Assembly (NCBI GenBank): GCA_040220455.1
Contig: JAVJUS010000070.1
Location: forward strand, 1-53,511
DNA from: JAVJUS01 sp040220455
Lineage (GTDB): Bacteria; Pseudomonadota; Alphaproteobacteria; DSM-16000; Inquilinaceae
Reading direction: 5' to 3'
Length of the DNA stretch: 53,511 nucleotides
Under the pieces are notes generated by a model that was given only the letters and a program-made list of their open reading frames with translations, had not been told where the DNA came from and did no database searches. A program made the translations under genes and the position numbers. Position 1 is the stretch's first letter. Every line of letters begins with the position of its first letter. Below, in pieces: positions 18,572-28,069 of this stretch.

Positions 18572-19909
18572 TCACGACAGGCACTGGCGATAGATGTCGA
18601 CCAGCCGGTCCGTGACCGCCGGAACGTCGAACTCGGCCTCCACCTTCGCGCGGGCCCGCCGGGCGAAGGCGCCCCACAGATCCGGCGATTCGATCAGCCC
18701 GGCGATGCGGAAGGCGAGGGCCGCAGGATCCCGCTCGGGCACCAGGTAGCCGGTCGCCCCGTCCTCGATCAGCTCGGGGATGCCGCCGTGGCGGGTGCCG
18801 ATCGCCGGCAGGCCGGCGGCCATGGCCTCCTTGAGCGTGTTGACCGGCCCGTCGGCGTCGCCGCTCGCCGCCGTCACCGAGGCGGCGATGCAGAGATCGG
18901 CGGCGTCGAGCTCGGCGACCAGGCGCTCGTGCGACAGGGCGCCGACCAGCGTCACGTGGTCGAACAGGCCCGCCGCCTCGATCCGGTGCGCCAGCTCGGC
19001 GCGCAGCGGGCCGTCGCCGACGATGCGCAGCACGACCGGGTAGTCCTGGCGGCGCAGCCGGGCAACCGCGTCGATCAGATAGGCCATGCCCTTCTTCTCG
19101 ACCAGCCGGCCGATGCTGATCAGCCGGATCGGGCCGTCGGCCGCCGGGCGCCGCTCACGATACGGAAAGCGACCGACGTCGATCGCCGAGGGCACGATCG
19201 CCAGCCGCTCCTCCCGCGCGCCGAGCTCGAGCGCCCGCGCCGCCAGGAAGCGGGAATTGGCGACGGCGTAGTCCACCTCGCGGAACAGGTCGACATAGAC
19301 CGCTCGGCCCAGGCGCGCGACCTCCTGGGTGACGTCGTAGCCGCGCAGATGGGCGACGATCCGGCCGCGCAGGCTGCCCGCCCGGCGATGGGCGAGCGCG
19401 TAGGGCGCCAGCGTCGCGAACTGGCAGTGGACGATGTCCGCCGACGGCCGGTCGAGGAACATCGCCGCCTCGAACAGCATGCGCAGATTGACCGCCCGCT
19501 TGCCGTGGGCGAGCGGGGAGAGCACACCGGCCGCGGAGACGCCCCGCGTCGCGCGGACCCGGGCGAGGGGGCGCCCCGCCGCCGCCAGCCGTACGGCCTT
19601 GTTCGCGGGAATCGCCGGGTCGAAGGCGCGCTCGCGCAGGCCGTGGGTGGCGAGGATGCCGTGGTCGGCCGGGCCCGGCGGCTGCAGGCCCCAGAGCGCG
19701 AAGATGTCCACCTCGTGGCCCCGGTCGAGCAGGCCGGCGGCCTGGTTGAGCACGAAGGTCTCGGAGACGACCGGGAAGAAGTTCACGAGCATGGCCACGC
19801 GCAGCCGGGCCTCGGCCGCCCGGGTCGGCGCCTGGCTCGGCGCGGTGACGAGATCGAGCGCGTCGCGCGCAAGGGACGGGCGCGCCAGCGGCGTGGTCGC
19901 CAGCGTCAT
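18572..19909 (-). CDS. Glycosyltransferase family 4 (WcaL/AmsK-like)
   Basis: A 445-residue GT-B enzyme. The N-terminal FPVVSETFVLNQAAGLLDRG is typical of colanic-acid/amylovoran-type transferases; the C-terminal donor domain has ISIGRLVEKKG and the E-x7-E region NTLKEAMAAGLPAIGT. Its ATG overlaps the stop of the upstream GT2 gene by 4 bp (ATGA), so the two are translationally coupled. It probably adds a sugar to a lipid-linked exopolysaccharide repeat. Confidence 0.92.
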   Translation of the reverse strand: MTLATTPLARPSLARDALDLVTAPSQAPTRAAEARLRVAMLVNFFPVVSETFVLNQAAGLLDRGHEVDIFALWGLQPPGPADHGILATHGLRERAFDPAIPANKAVRLAAAGRPLARVRATRGVSAAGVLSPLAHGKRAVNLRMLFEAAMFLDRPSADIVHCQFATLAPYALAHRRAGSLRGRIVAHLRGYDVTQEVARLGRAVYVDLFREVDYAVANSRFLAARALELGAREERLAIVPSAIDVGRFPYRERRPAADGPIRLISIGRLVEKKGMAYLIDAVARLRRQDYPVVLRIVGDGPLRAELAHRIEAAGLFDHVTLVGALSHERLVAELDAADLCIAASVTAASGDADGPVNTLKEAMAAGLPAIGTRHGGIPELIEDGATGYLVPERDPAALAFRIAGLIESPDLWGAFARRARAKVEAEFDVPAVTDRLVDIYRQCLS

Positions 19910-21057
19910 GACGAGCGGCCTCCCTCCCGTGCGCGCCCGGGCGGCATGGCGGCCATGCCGGACGCGGGCCGGTCCGTGCCCGGCTCGGCGTCCCGGTCGC
20001 CGCCGCGAAGCTTGTCACGCAGGGCGCGCAGCCGGCGCAGCGGCGCCGGATCCTCCGCGACGAACAGGATCTGCAGCAGGATGCGGAGCTGGCCGCGCGG
20101 ATCGAGCCGGGGGTCGACGCAGCCGAGCCAGGTGACCAGCGCCCGGCCCCGCCGCCCGGCCGCGAGGTAGCGCCGGGTCAGGTCGTGCATGCGATAGCCG
20201 CGCCGCGTCAGCCGCGGCCACCGGGCGCCGGCACGCGCGGACCAGGCGCGCGAGGCGTCGATCACGGCCGGGTTCAGCGTGGTCCGGTCGGCGCGCGGCG
20301 AGACGTCGAGATAGTAGAGCCGGTCCTCGGTCTGCACGATGCGCGCGCTGGCGGCTTCCAGCCGCATCAGGAAATCGGTGTCCTGGTTGACCGCGAGAGT
20401 CTCGTCGAACGGCACCGCGCGTGCGAGCGCGGTCGGCACCATCATGCCGCTGGTCTGCAGCGCCCCGCCGTGGCGGTAGACATGGTCGGCGACCGGCCGG
20501 TCCGCGGGCTTGGGCGGCAGCGGGTCGGCGAAGACTTGCCCGCCGCGCACGAAATGGGCGCGGGCGAGGACGACCGTGCGTTCCGCATCCTGGTCCCGCA
20601 GGACGGCGAGCGCCCGGGCGATCCGGTCGGGCGCCCACCAGTCGTCGGAATCGAGCAGCGCCACCACCGGCGCGCAGGCCGCGGCGATGCCCTGGTTGCG
20701 CCGGACATTGGCGCCGCACCGCTCGGCGCCGACGATCACGCGCAGGCGGTCGTCGTCGATCGCGGCCAGCACCGCCTCCGTCGCGTCGGTCGAGCCGTCG
20801 TCGACGACGATGACCTCGATCCGCGGCTCGGTCTGGGCGAGCGCCGAGCGCACCGCGCGGACGACCAGATCCGCCCGGTTGCGGGTGCAGATGACGGCGG
20901 AGACCAGCGGCGCCGCGGCCTCGCCGGCCGAGTCCGACCTTTCGTCGGCATTCACGCCGGCATCGGGCCGGCCCGGCGGCGCGCCGGGCGCGTCTCGGGA
21001 CGGGGACTCGGGCACGCCCTCGGGCGTCGCCGGCCGGGCGAAATCGGACGGAGCCAT
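19906..21057 (-). CDS. Glycosyltransferase family 2 with disordered N-terminus
   Basis: A GT-A transferase: SAVICTRNRADLVVRAV, VIVVDDGSTDATE, RRNQGIA and the metal motif LLDSDDWW are all present. ATG 21057 (MAPSDFARP) gives 383 residues with about 50 disordered residues before the domain; an in-frame GTG at 21180 is the alternative. First gene of the four-gene operon. The 246 bp between it and the DMT transporter gene (also minus strand) mark the border with the biosynthetic cluster. Confidence 0.9.
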   Translation of the reverse strand: MAPSDFARPATPEGVPESPSRDAPGAPPGRPDAGVNADERSDSAGEAAAPLVSAVICTRNRADLVVRAVRSALAQTEPRIEVIVVDDGSTDATEAVLAAIDDDRLRVIVGAERCGANVRRNQGIAAACAPVVALLDSDDWWAPDRIARALAVLRDQDAERTVVLARAHFVRGGQVFADPLPPKPADRPVADHVYRHGGALQTSGMMVPTALARAVPFDETLAVNQDTDFLMRLEAASARIVQTEDRLYYLDVSPRADRTTLNPAVIDASRAWSARAGARWPRLTRRGYRMHDLTRRYLAAGRRGRALVTWLGCVDPRLDPRGQLRILLQILFVAEDPAPLRRLRALRDKLRGGDRDAEPGTDRPASGMAAMPPGRAREGGRSS

Positions 21058-21303
21058 GGCGCCGGTATCGGTCCTTTGCGCGCCGGGGGCGGAACGGTGC
21101 CGGATCGACGGATGCCGGAACCGATGACGCCGCCAGATTAGGCCCGGACGTCGGCGCACCCGCAGGCGCAAATCGGTCACCTCCCGAATGAACCACCCGG
21201 TTCACCGGAGGAGTCTCCGCTCCCTCTCGCGGGAAACGCCGGCGCGCCGGCAATGCCGGCCGGCGCGGCCGGCCCTCTCGCCCCGGCCTCCGGCGCCGCC
21301 CGA

Positions 21304-22248
21304 CTACTCCCGCGCCGTCTGCGCCTCGGCGGCGGTGGCGGCGGCGGGTTGCGGGGTGGCGGGCTTGGCCTGGCGCAGGCGGGCCAGCACCCAGGACACC
21401 CACATGATGGCGGCGCATTGCAGGCCGATGCTCACCAGGGCGGGGACGGAGACCGGCACGCCCTCGCGCCATTCCAGCGCCAGCGCGGTGATCGGCACCA
21501 GCGGGATGAGCACCGAGGTGCGCACTCCGCCGATCTTCAGGATCGACTGCTGCAGCGTCCAGACCGGGATGATCACCGCCGTCGCGGTCAGCAGCAGCGC
21601 CTTGGCCACGAACTCGAGCGAGAAGACCGAAATCAGCTCGGGAATGCACACCGCGCCCGTGACGACCAGCAGCATCGGCAGCCGGGCGGCGATCAGGTCG
21701 TTGGTGGTCAGGTCGTTGCGCTTCTGCAGCCGGCTCGACGCGACGATGTAGAGCGCCCCGCAGCTGCCCGCCGCCAGCGCGACGAAGACGCCGAGGAGCT
21801 GGTCGTTCATCGCCGGCCCCGTCATCGTCGGATGGGCGTAGGCGACGTTCATGCCCAGGATGCCGATCGCCAGCACCGCGACCAGCGGCCAGCGCGGGAA
21901 CTCCCGCCACTCCCCGCTCAGGAACACCGTCACCGCCGGGATGATCGACATGTAGACCACGGTCTGCACCGGCGCGGCGACCAGCTTGAGCGCCTGGAAC
22001 ATGCCGACCCAGCTCAGCAGAGTGGCGATGTTGATCGCGAAATACCCCGCCTTCTCCTGCCGCGCCAGCCGGACGAGATGGCCCAGCCGGTGCCGGTCCA
22101 GCCCCAGGAACAGCGCCCAGCAGAAGATGAAGGTCGAGAACGTGATCAGGATCGACGAGGCCTCGGTGAAGCGGATGTTCACGAACACCGCGCTGAAGGC
22201 CGTTACGAAGATGAAGACGGCGACGTAGCCGTAGTGGAGCGGGTTCAT
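21304..22248 (-). CDS. DMT-superfamily (EamA-like) transporter, candidate product exporter
   Basis: A 314-residue protein with about ten hydrophobic helices in the two-fold repeat typical of EamA transporters, with a short basic loop in the middle (SRLQKRNDLTT). These proteins export amino acids and small metabolites. It is the last gene on the leftward arm of the cluster, 139 bp behind the NRPS stop on the same strand, so export of the pathway product is a reasonable inference from position only. The C-terminal tail is Ala/Thr-rich. Confidence 0.8.
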   Translation of the reverse strand: MNPLHYGYVAVFIFVTAFSAVFVNIRFTEASSILITFSTFIFCWALFLGLDRHRLGHLVRLARQEKAGYFAINIATLLSWVGMFQALKLVAAPVQTVVYMSIIPAVTVFLSGEWREFPRWPLVAVLAIGILGMNVAYAHPTMTGPAMNDQLLGVFVALAAGSCGALYIVASSRLQKRNDLTTNDLIAARLPMLLVVTGAVCIPELISVFSLEFVAKALLLTATAVIIPVWTLQQSILKIGGVRTSVLIPLVPITALALEWREGVPVSVPALVSIGLQCAAIMWVSWVLARLRQAKPATPQPAAATAAEAQTARE

Positions 22249-22387
22249 GGCGCGGCGTCCGGTCGGGGAAAGGGCGCTCGGGAGCAGGAGGCAGGGGGAT
22301 CGCCTCTTTCGCGAATCCGGCGACCCGGATCGGGCCTATAGGCTGCGCACCGGACGGGCAAGCCACGCCCGCATGGGCTGGCGGCGC

Positions 22388-25300
22388 TCATCGGGCCCTG
22401 GCCGTGGAATATTGCTTTCCGTTCTCGACGGAGAGGCCGCAGGCCGCCGCCAGCGCGGCGCCGTCGCGCAGCATGGAGAAGTGGTCGCCCGGCACGGCCA
22501 CCGCCTCGGCGCCGGGGCACGCGCGGGCCAGCGCCGCGCGCACCGCCTCGGCCGGCGCCCGGCCGATCAGGCTCCGCTCGGCGAAGACCAGCCGCGCAGG
22601 GCCCTCGAACCGCGCCGACCCGGCGTCATAGGCGGCGTTGGCCGCGACCTGGGCCCGGGTCAGGGCGATCAGCCGGTCGACCCGATCGGGCGCGACCATG
22701 CCGCTCGACTCCAGCACCGCGCGGGCCGAGGCACCCTCGGGCACCGCGAGCCCGGCGGCGGCGACCAGCCAGCCGGCCACGCCCTCCGGGTCGAGGTCGA
22801 AGCCCGGCGCGCGCACGTCCACCGGGTCGTTGCCGGGCAGGGCGTCGAGCAGCACCAGGGACACGTCCCGGCCCTCCGCGGCCAGCCGCCGCGCCGCCTC
22901 GAAGGCGAGCCGACCGCCGAAGGAATGGCCGACCAGGCGCACCGGCCCGTCGGGAACGGCCTCGGACAGGCGGCCCAGGACACCCGCCACGATGGCCTCG
23001 ACCGTCTCCGGCATCGCCTCGCCAGGGCCGGCGCCGGGCGGCTCGATCGCCAGGACCGGCCGCGCCGCGTCTGGCAGTGTCGCGGCGAGCGCCAGGAAGG
23101 CCGCCGCCTGCCCACCGATGCCGGCGAGGCAGACCGTCGGCACGGCGTCCGAGGCCGGACCGCCGTCCGGGCCGCCAGGGGCGTCGGCGAGGCGCGTGAC
23201 CCCGGCGATCTCGGCAGCTCCGGCACCGGAGGGCGCGACCGCCGCCTCGCCCAGCAGGCGCGCCTGCTCGCGGATCGTCGTATGCTCGATCACGGCACGC
23301 AGCGGTACATCCCGGTCGAAGGCGGTCGACAGCCGGGCCGACAGCCGCATGGCGGCGAGCGAATGGCCGCCGAGATCGAAGAAGCCGCGCGTCGCATCGG
23401 GCCGGCCGGGCAGGCCCAGCACCTCGACCCAGAGATCGGCGATCGCCGTCTCCACCGGCCCCTCCGGCGGGCTCTCCGGATCGTCGCCCCCCGCTGCGCG
23501 CGATGCCGCGGCCGCGTCGGTGAAGCCCGCCGCCAGCGCCGTCCGGTCCACCTTGCCGTTGCGGTTGAGCGGCAGCGCCTCGACCGACAGCAGCCGGGCC
23601 GGTCGCATCGGCCCGGGCAGCGTGTCGGCGATCGCCTCGGCCACGGCCTCCGGCCGGGCCGGACCCTGGATCCAGCCGACCAGGACTTTCTCCGCCGCGG
23701 CGTCGCCATGGACCGTGACCGCCGCCGCCTCGACGCCGGGCGCGCGCGCCAGCGCCGCCTCGACCGCGCCGATCTCGATTCTGAAGCCGCGGATCTTCAC
23801 CAGTCCGTCGCGCCGGCCCAGGAAGTCGATCCGGCCATCGGCGCGCCAGCGCGCCAGGTCGCCGGTGCGGTAGAAGCGCCAGCCCGTCGCCGGGTCGGTG
23901 CCGAAGCGCGCCGTCGTCAGGTCCGGCCGGCCCAGATAGCCGAGCCCGACCCCCAGGCCATAGGCGACCAGCTCGCCCGGCATGCCGGGCCCGAGCGCGC
24001 GGCCCTCGCCGTCCAGGATGGCGACCGCCGTGCCCCGGATCGGCCGGCCGACGGGCAGCGGCCGCTCCCCGTCGAACGTTGCCGGGATGCGGTCGCAGCA
24101 GGTGAAGGTCGTGTTCTCCGTCGGGCCGTAGCCGTTGACGATCGCCAGGCCCGGATGGCGCTCCATCAGCCGCCGGATCGCCGCCGGCGGCAGCACGTCG
24201 CCGCCGGTCAGCAGCGTCGCCAGGCTGCCCGGCAGGGGCGCGCGGCGGGCCGCCAGCCCCTCGATCGCGCCGGCGGTCAGCCACATCGTGTCGACCCGGT
24301 GGCGCGCCACGGTCTCCAGCACCGCGTCCGGATCGAACGGGCCGTCCGGGTGGACGACGACGGTCCCGCCGGCGAGCAGCGGGACGTAGATCTCGAACGT
24401 CGCCGCGTCGAAGGCGACGGCCGAGGCGTGCAGCACCCGCATGCCCGGCGCCGGCGTCACGTAGTCGGCCTGCAGCGCCAGGCGCAGCACGCCGTCCTGG
24501 GCGACGAGGCAGCCCTTCGGCACGCCGGTCGAGCCCGAGGTGTACATGACGTAGAGCGGGTGGTCGCGATCCTCCGGCGCGGCCGGCGGCGCGGCGTCGG
24601 TCCGCGCCAGCCCGTCGAGCCCGCGCAAGGTGACGGCGCCGTCCGTCGCCGCGCGCAGCCGCTCGGCCAGCGCCGCGTCCTCGGCCAGCACCAGGCGCGG
24701 CTCGGCGCTCGCCAGCAGGGCCGCCAGATGCTCCGGCGGGTCGGCCACGGCCAGGGGCAGGTAGATCGCGCCGGCCTTGGCGCAGGCGAGATAGGCGGCG
24801 ATCGCCCCGGCGCCCCGGGGCAGGGCGACGGCGACCCGGTCGCCGGGCGCCACGCCGGCATGGGCCAGCCCGGCCGCCAGCCGGTCGGTCCAGGCGTCGA
24901 GCGCGGCATAGGCGAACGCGCCTTCCTCCGCGATCACCGCCGGCGTCTCGGGATGGGCGGCGGCGGCTGCCCGGAAGGCCGCGGCGACGCTGGCATGGCC
25001 CGGCGGCTCGGCCAGCGCGTCGAAGGCGGCGCGGGTCGGCGCCGCCTGGCAGTCGGGCAGGATGTCGAGCTCGCCGAGCGGCCGGTCCGGCTCGGCCGCC
25101 GCGGCGGCGACCAGGTGACGGTACTGAGCCGCCAGCGCGGCGATCCGGTCGGCGTCGAACAGCGCCGTGTCGTATTCGAACTCCAGCACCACCCGATCGT
25201 CGCGGACCAGGACGTTGAGGATCAGGTCGAACTTGGCGACCGCCTGGTCGACCGGCGCGGCGCCGACCGTGGCCTCGCCCACGCGACCCTGGACCGCCGG

Positions 25301-26770
25301 CTTGTGCTGGAGGACGAAGACGGTGTTGAAGATCGGGTTGCGCCCCGCCGCGCGCGGCGGGTTCAGGCGCTCCACGACCCGGGCGAAGGGCATGTCCTGG
25401 TGGGCGAAGGCCTCCTGGATGCCCGCCGCCGTCTCCGCCATCAGGTCGCGCGCGGTCAGGTCGCCGCGCGCGCTCGCCGTCAGGGCCAGGGAATTGGCGT
25501 AGTAGCCGATCGCCCGCGTCGCCGCCCGGGTCGTCCGGTTGGCCATGGGCGTGCCGAGCACCACCCGGTCCCGGCCGGCATGCAGCCCGACCAGCCGGCC
25601 GTAGAGGGCGAAGAGGACGGTGAACAGGGTCGTGTCGCAGGCCGTCGCCAGGGTCTTGGCCGCCTCGGCCGCCGCGCCGTCCAGGCTGTCGCGCACCACC
25701 GCGGCCGGCCCCCGCCGGCCGAGCCCGCCGGGCCGGTCCGGCAGCGGGTCGCCCGGCTCGTCGGCCTCGGCCAGGTAGTCGCGCCAGAAGGCGTCGAGCG
25801 CGGCGCCGCGCGGGCCGGCCAGCCGCTCGGCCTCGGCCCGCGTGTGGTCGAGATAGGAGGGGGCCGGTTCGGCCTCCGCCGCGATCGCCCCGGTCTCGCT
25901 ACCCTCCGCATCGCCGCCCTCGGCGTCGTAGGCGGTGGCCAGCGCCTCGACCAGGATGTCCGCCGACCAGCCGTCGAAGGCGATGTGGTGGACCGCGATC
26001 AGGAGCTCGTGGCGCTCCGGCCCCAGGCGGATCAGCCGGGCGGCGAGCGGCGGGCCGGCGTCGAGGGCGAAGACGGTGCCCGCCATCGCCGCGCGCTCCG
26101 CCGACGCGGCCCGCTCGGCCGCCGACGGATCCGCGTCGGACAGGTCGACGATCGGCGGCGTCACCGTCGCCTCGGTGACGATCTGCACCGGCTCGTCCCC
26201 GTCCAGGCGGTAGACGGTGCGCAGGGCGTCGTGCCGGGCGACCACCCGGGCGAAGGCCGCAGCCAGCCGGTCCGGCTCGATCGGCCCGTCGAAGCGCAGG
26301 GTGAGCGGCAGGGTGTACTGCGCGCTGGGCCCCTCCAGCCGGTCGATCAGCCAGAGCTGGCGCTGCTGCCAGGACAGCGGCACCGCCCCGTCGGCGCGGA
26401 CCGGCACGGCCGGCTCGGCGCCTTCGCTCGCCGCCTCGGCGGCCTCTCCGTCCCCCGGATTCTCGACCGGCTCCTCCGCCGGATCGTAGGCGGCCAGCGC
26501 GTCGGCCAGGTCGCCCAGCCGCGGATTGCGGAAGAACAGGCGGACGGGGTACTCGATCCCGGTCTCCACGCCCAGCTCGAAGAGCACGAGCGAGGCGGCG
26601 AGCGAATGGCCGCCGATCTCGAAGAAGCTTTCCCGGTCGTCGATGGCGCGGTCCAGGACCAGGATCTCGCGCCAGATCGCCTCCAGCCGGTCGCGCAGGG
26701 CGCTCGCCTCCGGCGCGCGCTCGGCCTCCGGGCTCGGCGTGTCGGGGGCGCGGGAATCGGGCGGCGTCAT
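22388..26770 (-). CDS. Non-ribosomal peptide synthetase, PCP-C-A-PCP-TE
   Basis: A 1460-residue one-module NRPS. Domains: carrier protein with Ser56 in FFEIGGHSLAA; condensation domain (about 125-545) with HHIAFDG at 260-266; adenylation domain (about 600-1110) with YTSGSTGVPKG, NGYGPTENT and YRTGD; a second carrier (FFDLGGHSLAA); and a C-terminal thioesterase with GHSFGG. Reading the ten specificity positions against GrsA gives D-A-F-W-L-G-G-T-F-K, close to the classical valine code. The first carrier has no adenylation domain of its own, so it must be charged in trans, probably by the adenylation protein encoded at 28066-31086. ATG 26770 overlaps the upstream stop (ATGA). Confidence 0.96.
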   Translation of the reverse strand: MTPPDSRAPDTPSPEAERAPEASALRDRLEAIWREILVLDRAIDDRESFFEIGGHSLAASLVLFELGVETGIEYPVRLFFRNPRLGDLADALAAYDPAEEPVENPGDGEAAEAASEGAEPAVPVRADGAVPLSWQQRQLWLIDRLEGPSAQYTLPLTLRFDGPIEPDRLAAAFARVVARHDALRTVYRLDGDEPVQIVTEATVTPPIVDLSDADPSAAERAASAERAAMAGTVFALDAGPPLAARLIRLGPERHELLIAVHHIAFDGWSADILVEALATAYDAEGGDAEGSETGAIAAEAEPAPSYLDHTRAEAERLAGPRGAALDAFWRDYLAEADEPGDPLPDRPGGLGRRGPAAVVRDSLDGAAAEAAKTLATACDTTLFTVLFALYGRLVGLHAGRDRVVLGTPMANRTTRAATRAIGYYANSLALTASARGDLTARDLMAETAAGIQEAFAHQDMPFARVVERLNPPRAAGRNPIFNTVFVLQHKPAVQGRVGEATVGAAPVDQAVAKFDLILNVLVRDDRVVLEFEYDTALFDADRIAALAAQYRHLVAAAAAEPDRPLGELDILPDCQAAPTRAAFDALAEPPGHASVAAAFRAAAAAHPETPAVIAEEGAFAYAALDAWTDRLAAGLAHAGVAPGDRVAVALPRGAGAIAAYLACAKAGAIYLPLAVADPPEHLAALLASAEPRLVLAEDAALAERLRAATDGAVTLRGLDGLARTDAAPPAAPEDRDHPLYVMYTSGSTGVPKGCLVAQDGVLRLALQADYVTPAPGMRVLHASAVAFDAATFEIYVPLLAGGTVVVHPDGPFDPDAVLETVARHRVDTMWLTAGAIEGLAARRAPLPGSLATLLTGGDVLPPAAIRRLMERHPGLAIVNGYGPTENTTFTCCDRIPATFDGERPLPVGRPIRGTAVAILDGEGRALGPGMPGELVAYGLGVGLGYLGRPDLTTARFGTDPATGWRFYRTGDLARWRADGRIDFLGRRDGLVKIRGFRIEIGAVEAALARAPGVEAAAVTVHGDAAAEKVLVGWIQGPARPEAVAEAIADTLPGPMRPARLLSVEALPLNRNGKVDRTALAAGFTDAAAASRAAGGDDPESPPEGPVETAIADLWVEVLGLPGRPDATRGFFDLGGHSLAAMRLSARLSTAFDRDVPLRAVIEHTTIREQARLLGEAAVAPSGAGAAEIAGVTRLADAPGGPDGGPASDAVPTVCLAGIGGQAAAFLALAATLPDAARPVLAIEPPGAGPGEAMPETVEAIVAGVLGRLSEAVPDGPVRLVGHSFGGRLAFEAARRLAAEGRDVSLVLLDALPGNDPVDVRAPGFDLDPEGVAGWLVAAAGLAVPEGASARAVLESSGMVAPDRVDRLIALTRAQVAANAAYDAGSARFEGPARLVFAERSLIGRAPAEAVRAALARACPGAEAVAVPGDHFSMLRDGAALAAACGLSVENGKQYSTARAR

Positions 26771-27801
26771 GGGGTCGCCTCCTCCGCCGGGGCCGATGGC
26801 GCGCGGGCCGCCGCCGGGCCGTCGCGCAGGCCGGCGCAAAGGACCCCGACCGCCGCCTCGGCCTCGGGCACGGCGGCGGCGAACAGGCCGAAGTCGTGGG
26901 GCACGGCCGGCAGCACCACGCGCCGGACCGGATGGCCGGCGGCGCCCGCGGCCTCGGCGAAGGCACCCGCCTCGTCGGCCAGCGGGTCGCAAGCGGCCGA
27001 CCACAGCGCGATGGGGCCGAGGCGGGCGAAGTCCGCCGGGCCGAAATCGAGCGGCCGGAAGCCGGACCCGAAGCCGGCCGCCGTCAGCTCCCGGAACCAG
27101 TCGAGATGCCCGGCCTCCAGCAGATGGCCGGTGCCGTAGGCCGCGTGGCTGGCCGACGGCCGGGTCCCGTCCAGGTCGAGCATCGGGTTGATCAGGTCGA
27201 GCGGCGGCGCCATCGCGTCGAGCCGGTCGCGCGCCGCCCGCAGGACAACCGCCGCGCCGACGGAATCGCCGATCAGGCGGACGGGCCCGCGGCCCGCGGC
27301 CGCCGCCGCGCGCGCGGCGTCCTCGACCGCGTCGACCAGGGCGGCGACGAGCGCCGCCGGGTCGCATTCTGGCGCCTTGGGATAGTCGGGCGCGATGATC
27401 GTGCGGCCGGTCTCCGCCGCCAGGCGGGTGATCAGCGGCAGGAAGGTCTCCACGTCGTGGAAGACGAAGCCGCCGCCATGGACGAAGACCGCCGTGCCGG
27501 CGCCGGGCGCGGTCTCCCTCCGCGTCACGCGGATCAGGGCGATCCGGCCGCGCGGCCGGTCGGGGGCGACCCGGGCGCGGGCGTCGGGGGCGCCGGCGAA
27601 CAGGGCGACGAACCGCTTCTGCGCGGCGCGCGCGGCGGCCGGATCGGCGCGCAGATCGGCGATCCGCGACGGCCCCGCGACGCGGCGCGCGGCCAGGATC
27701 CGCCGGAACCCGGCGGCCAGGGTCCCGCCCGGCCCGGTGTCCGGGTCGGCGACGCCGGGCTCGATCGCCTCGGCCGCCCGTGCTGGCGCGTCCGCGCTCA
27801 C
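26767..27801 (-). CDS. Alpha/beta hydrolase, hormone-sensitive-lipase type
   Basis: A 344-residue hydrolase with the oxyanion motif FVHGGGFVF, nucleophile Ser in GDSVGAA, Asp in CDPLADEA and His in PHDFGLF. HSL-family esterases cleave short acyl esters or amides. Its GTG start (27801) has GAGG 6 bases upstream and follows the carrier-protein stop by 7 bp; its own stop overlaps the NRPS start. In the cluster it could remove an acyl group placed by the GNAT or act as an editing or release esterase; this is inference. Confidence 0.88.
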   Translation of the reverse strand: MSADAPARAAEAIEPGVADPDTGPGGTLAAGFRRILAARRVAGPSRIADLRADPAAARAAQKRFVALFAGAPDARARVAPDRPRGRIALIRVTRRETAPGAGTAVFVHGGGFVFHDVETFLPLITRLAAETGRTIIAPDYPKAPECDPAALVAALVDAVEDAARAAAAAGRGPVRLIGDSVGAAVVLRAARDRLDAMAPPLDLINPMLDLDGTRPSASHAAYGTGHLLEAGHLDWFRELTAAGFGSGFRPLDFGPADFARLGPIALWSAACDPLADEAGAFAEAAGAAGHPVRRVVLPAVPHDFGLFAAAVPEAEAAVGVLCAGLRDGPAAARAPSAPAEEATP

Positions 27802-27808
27802 GAGCGCC

Positions 27809-28069
27809 TCACGCCGCCGACGTGACGGGGCTCAGATCGATCAGGAGCTGGCGCAGCTCGCCCAGCGTGGTCGGCGGCGGCGTGTCCTCGTCGAGCCGCT
27901 CGAGGTCGAGCTCGAAGCGCTCGCCGGCCTCCATCACGATGTTGAGCGTGGTGATCGAGTCGATGCCGAGCGCCGTCAGGCCGTCGGATTCGCTCAGACT
28001 CTTCTCGGCCGGCAGGGTCGAGACGGCGCCGCGCACCAGTTCGCACAGGGCGTCGAAGGAAATGGTCAT
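27809..28069 (-). CDS. Free-standing acyl/peptidyl carrier protein
   Basis: An 86-residue carrier protein with the phosphopantetheine attachment Ser in LGIDSITTLNIV, preceded by acidic helices. Its ATG overlaps the stop of the adenylation gene (ATGA), so it is the likely partner of that enzyme. It would carry an aminoacyl or hydrazinoacyl group as a thioester, comparable to Tri30 in triacsin biosynthesis. Confidence 0.93.
   Translation of the reverse strand: MTISFDALCELVRGAVSTLPAEKSLSESDGLTALGIDSITTLNIVMEAGERFELDLERLDEDTPPPTTLGELRQLLIDLSPVTSAA

Noticed and set aside
22247..27139. A 1630-codon open frame on the plus strand opposite the NRPS gene
   Set aside because: It is Arg/Gly/Ala/Gln-rich with no domain, and mirrors the codon pattern of the NRPS gene; in G+C-rich DNA antisense frames stay open by chance.
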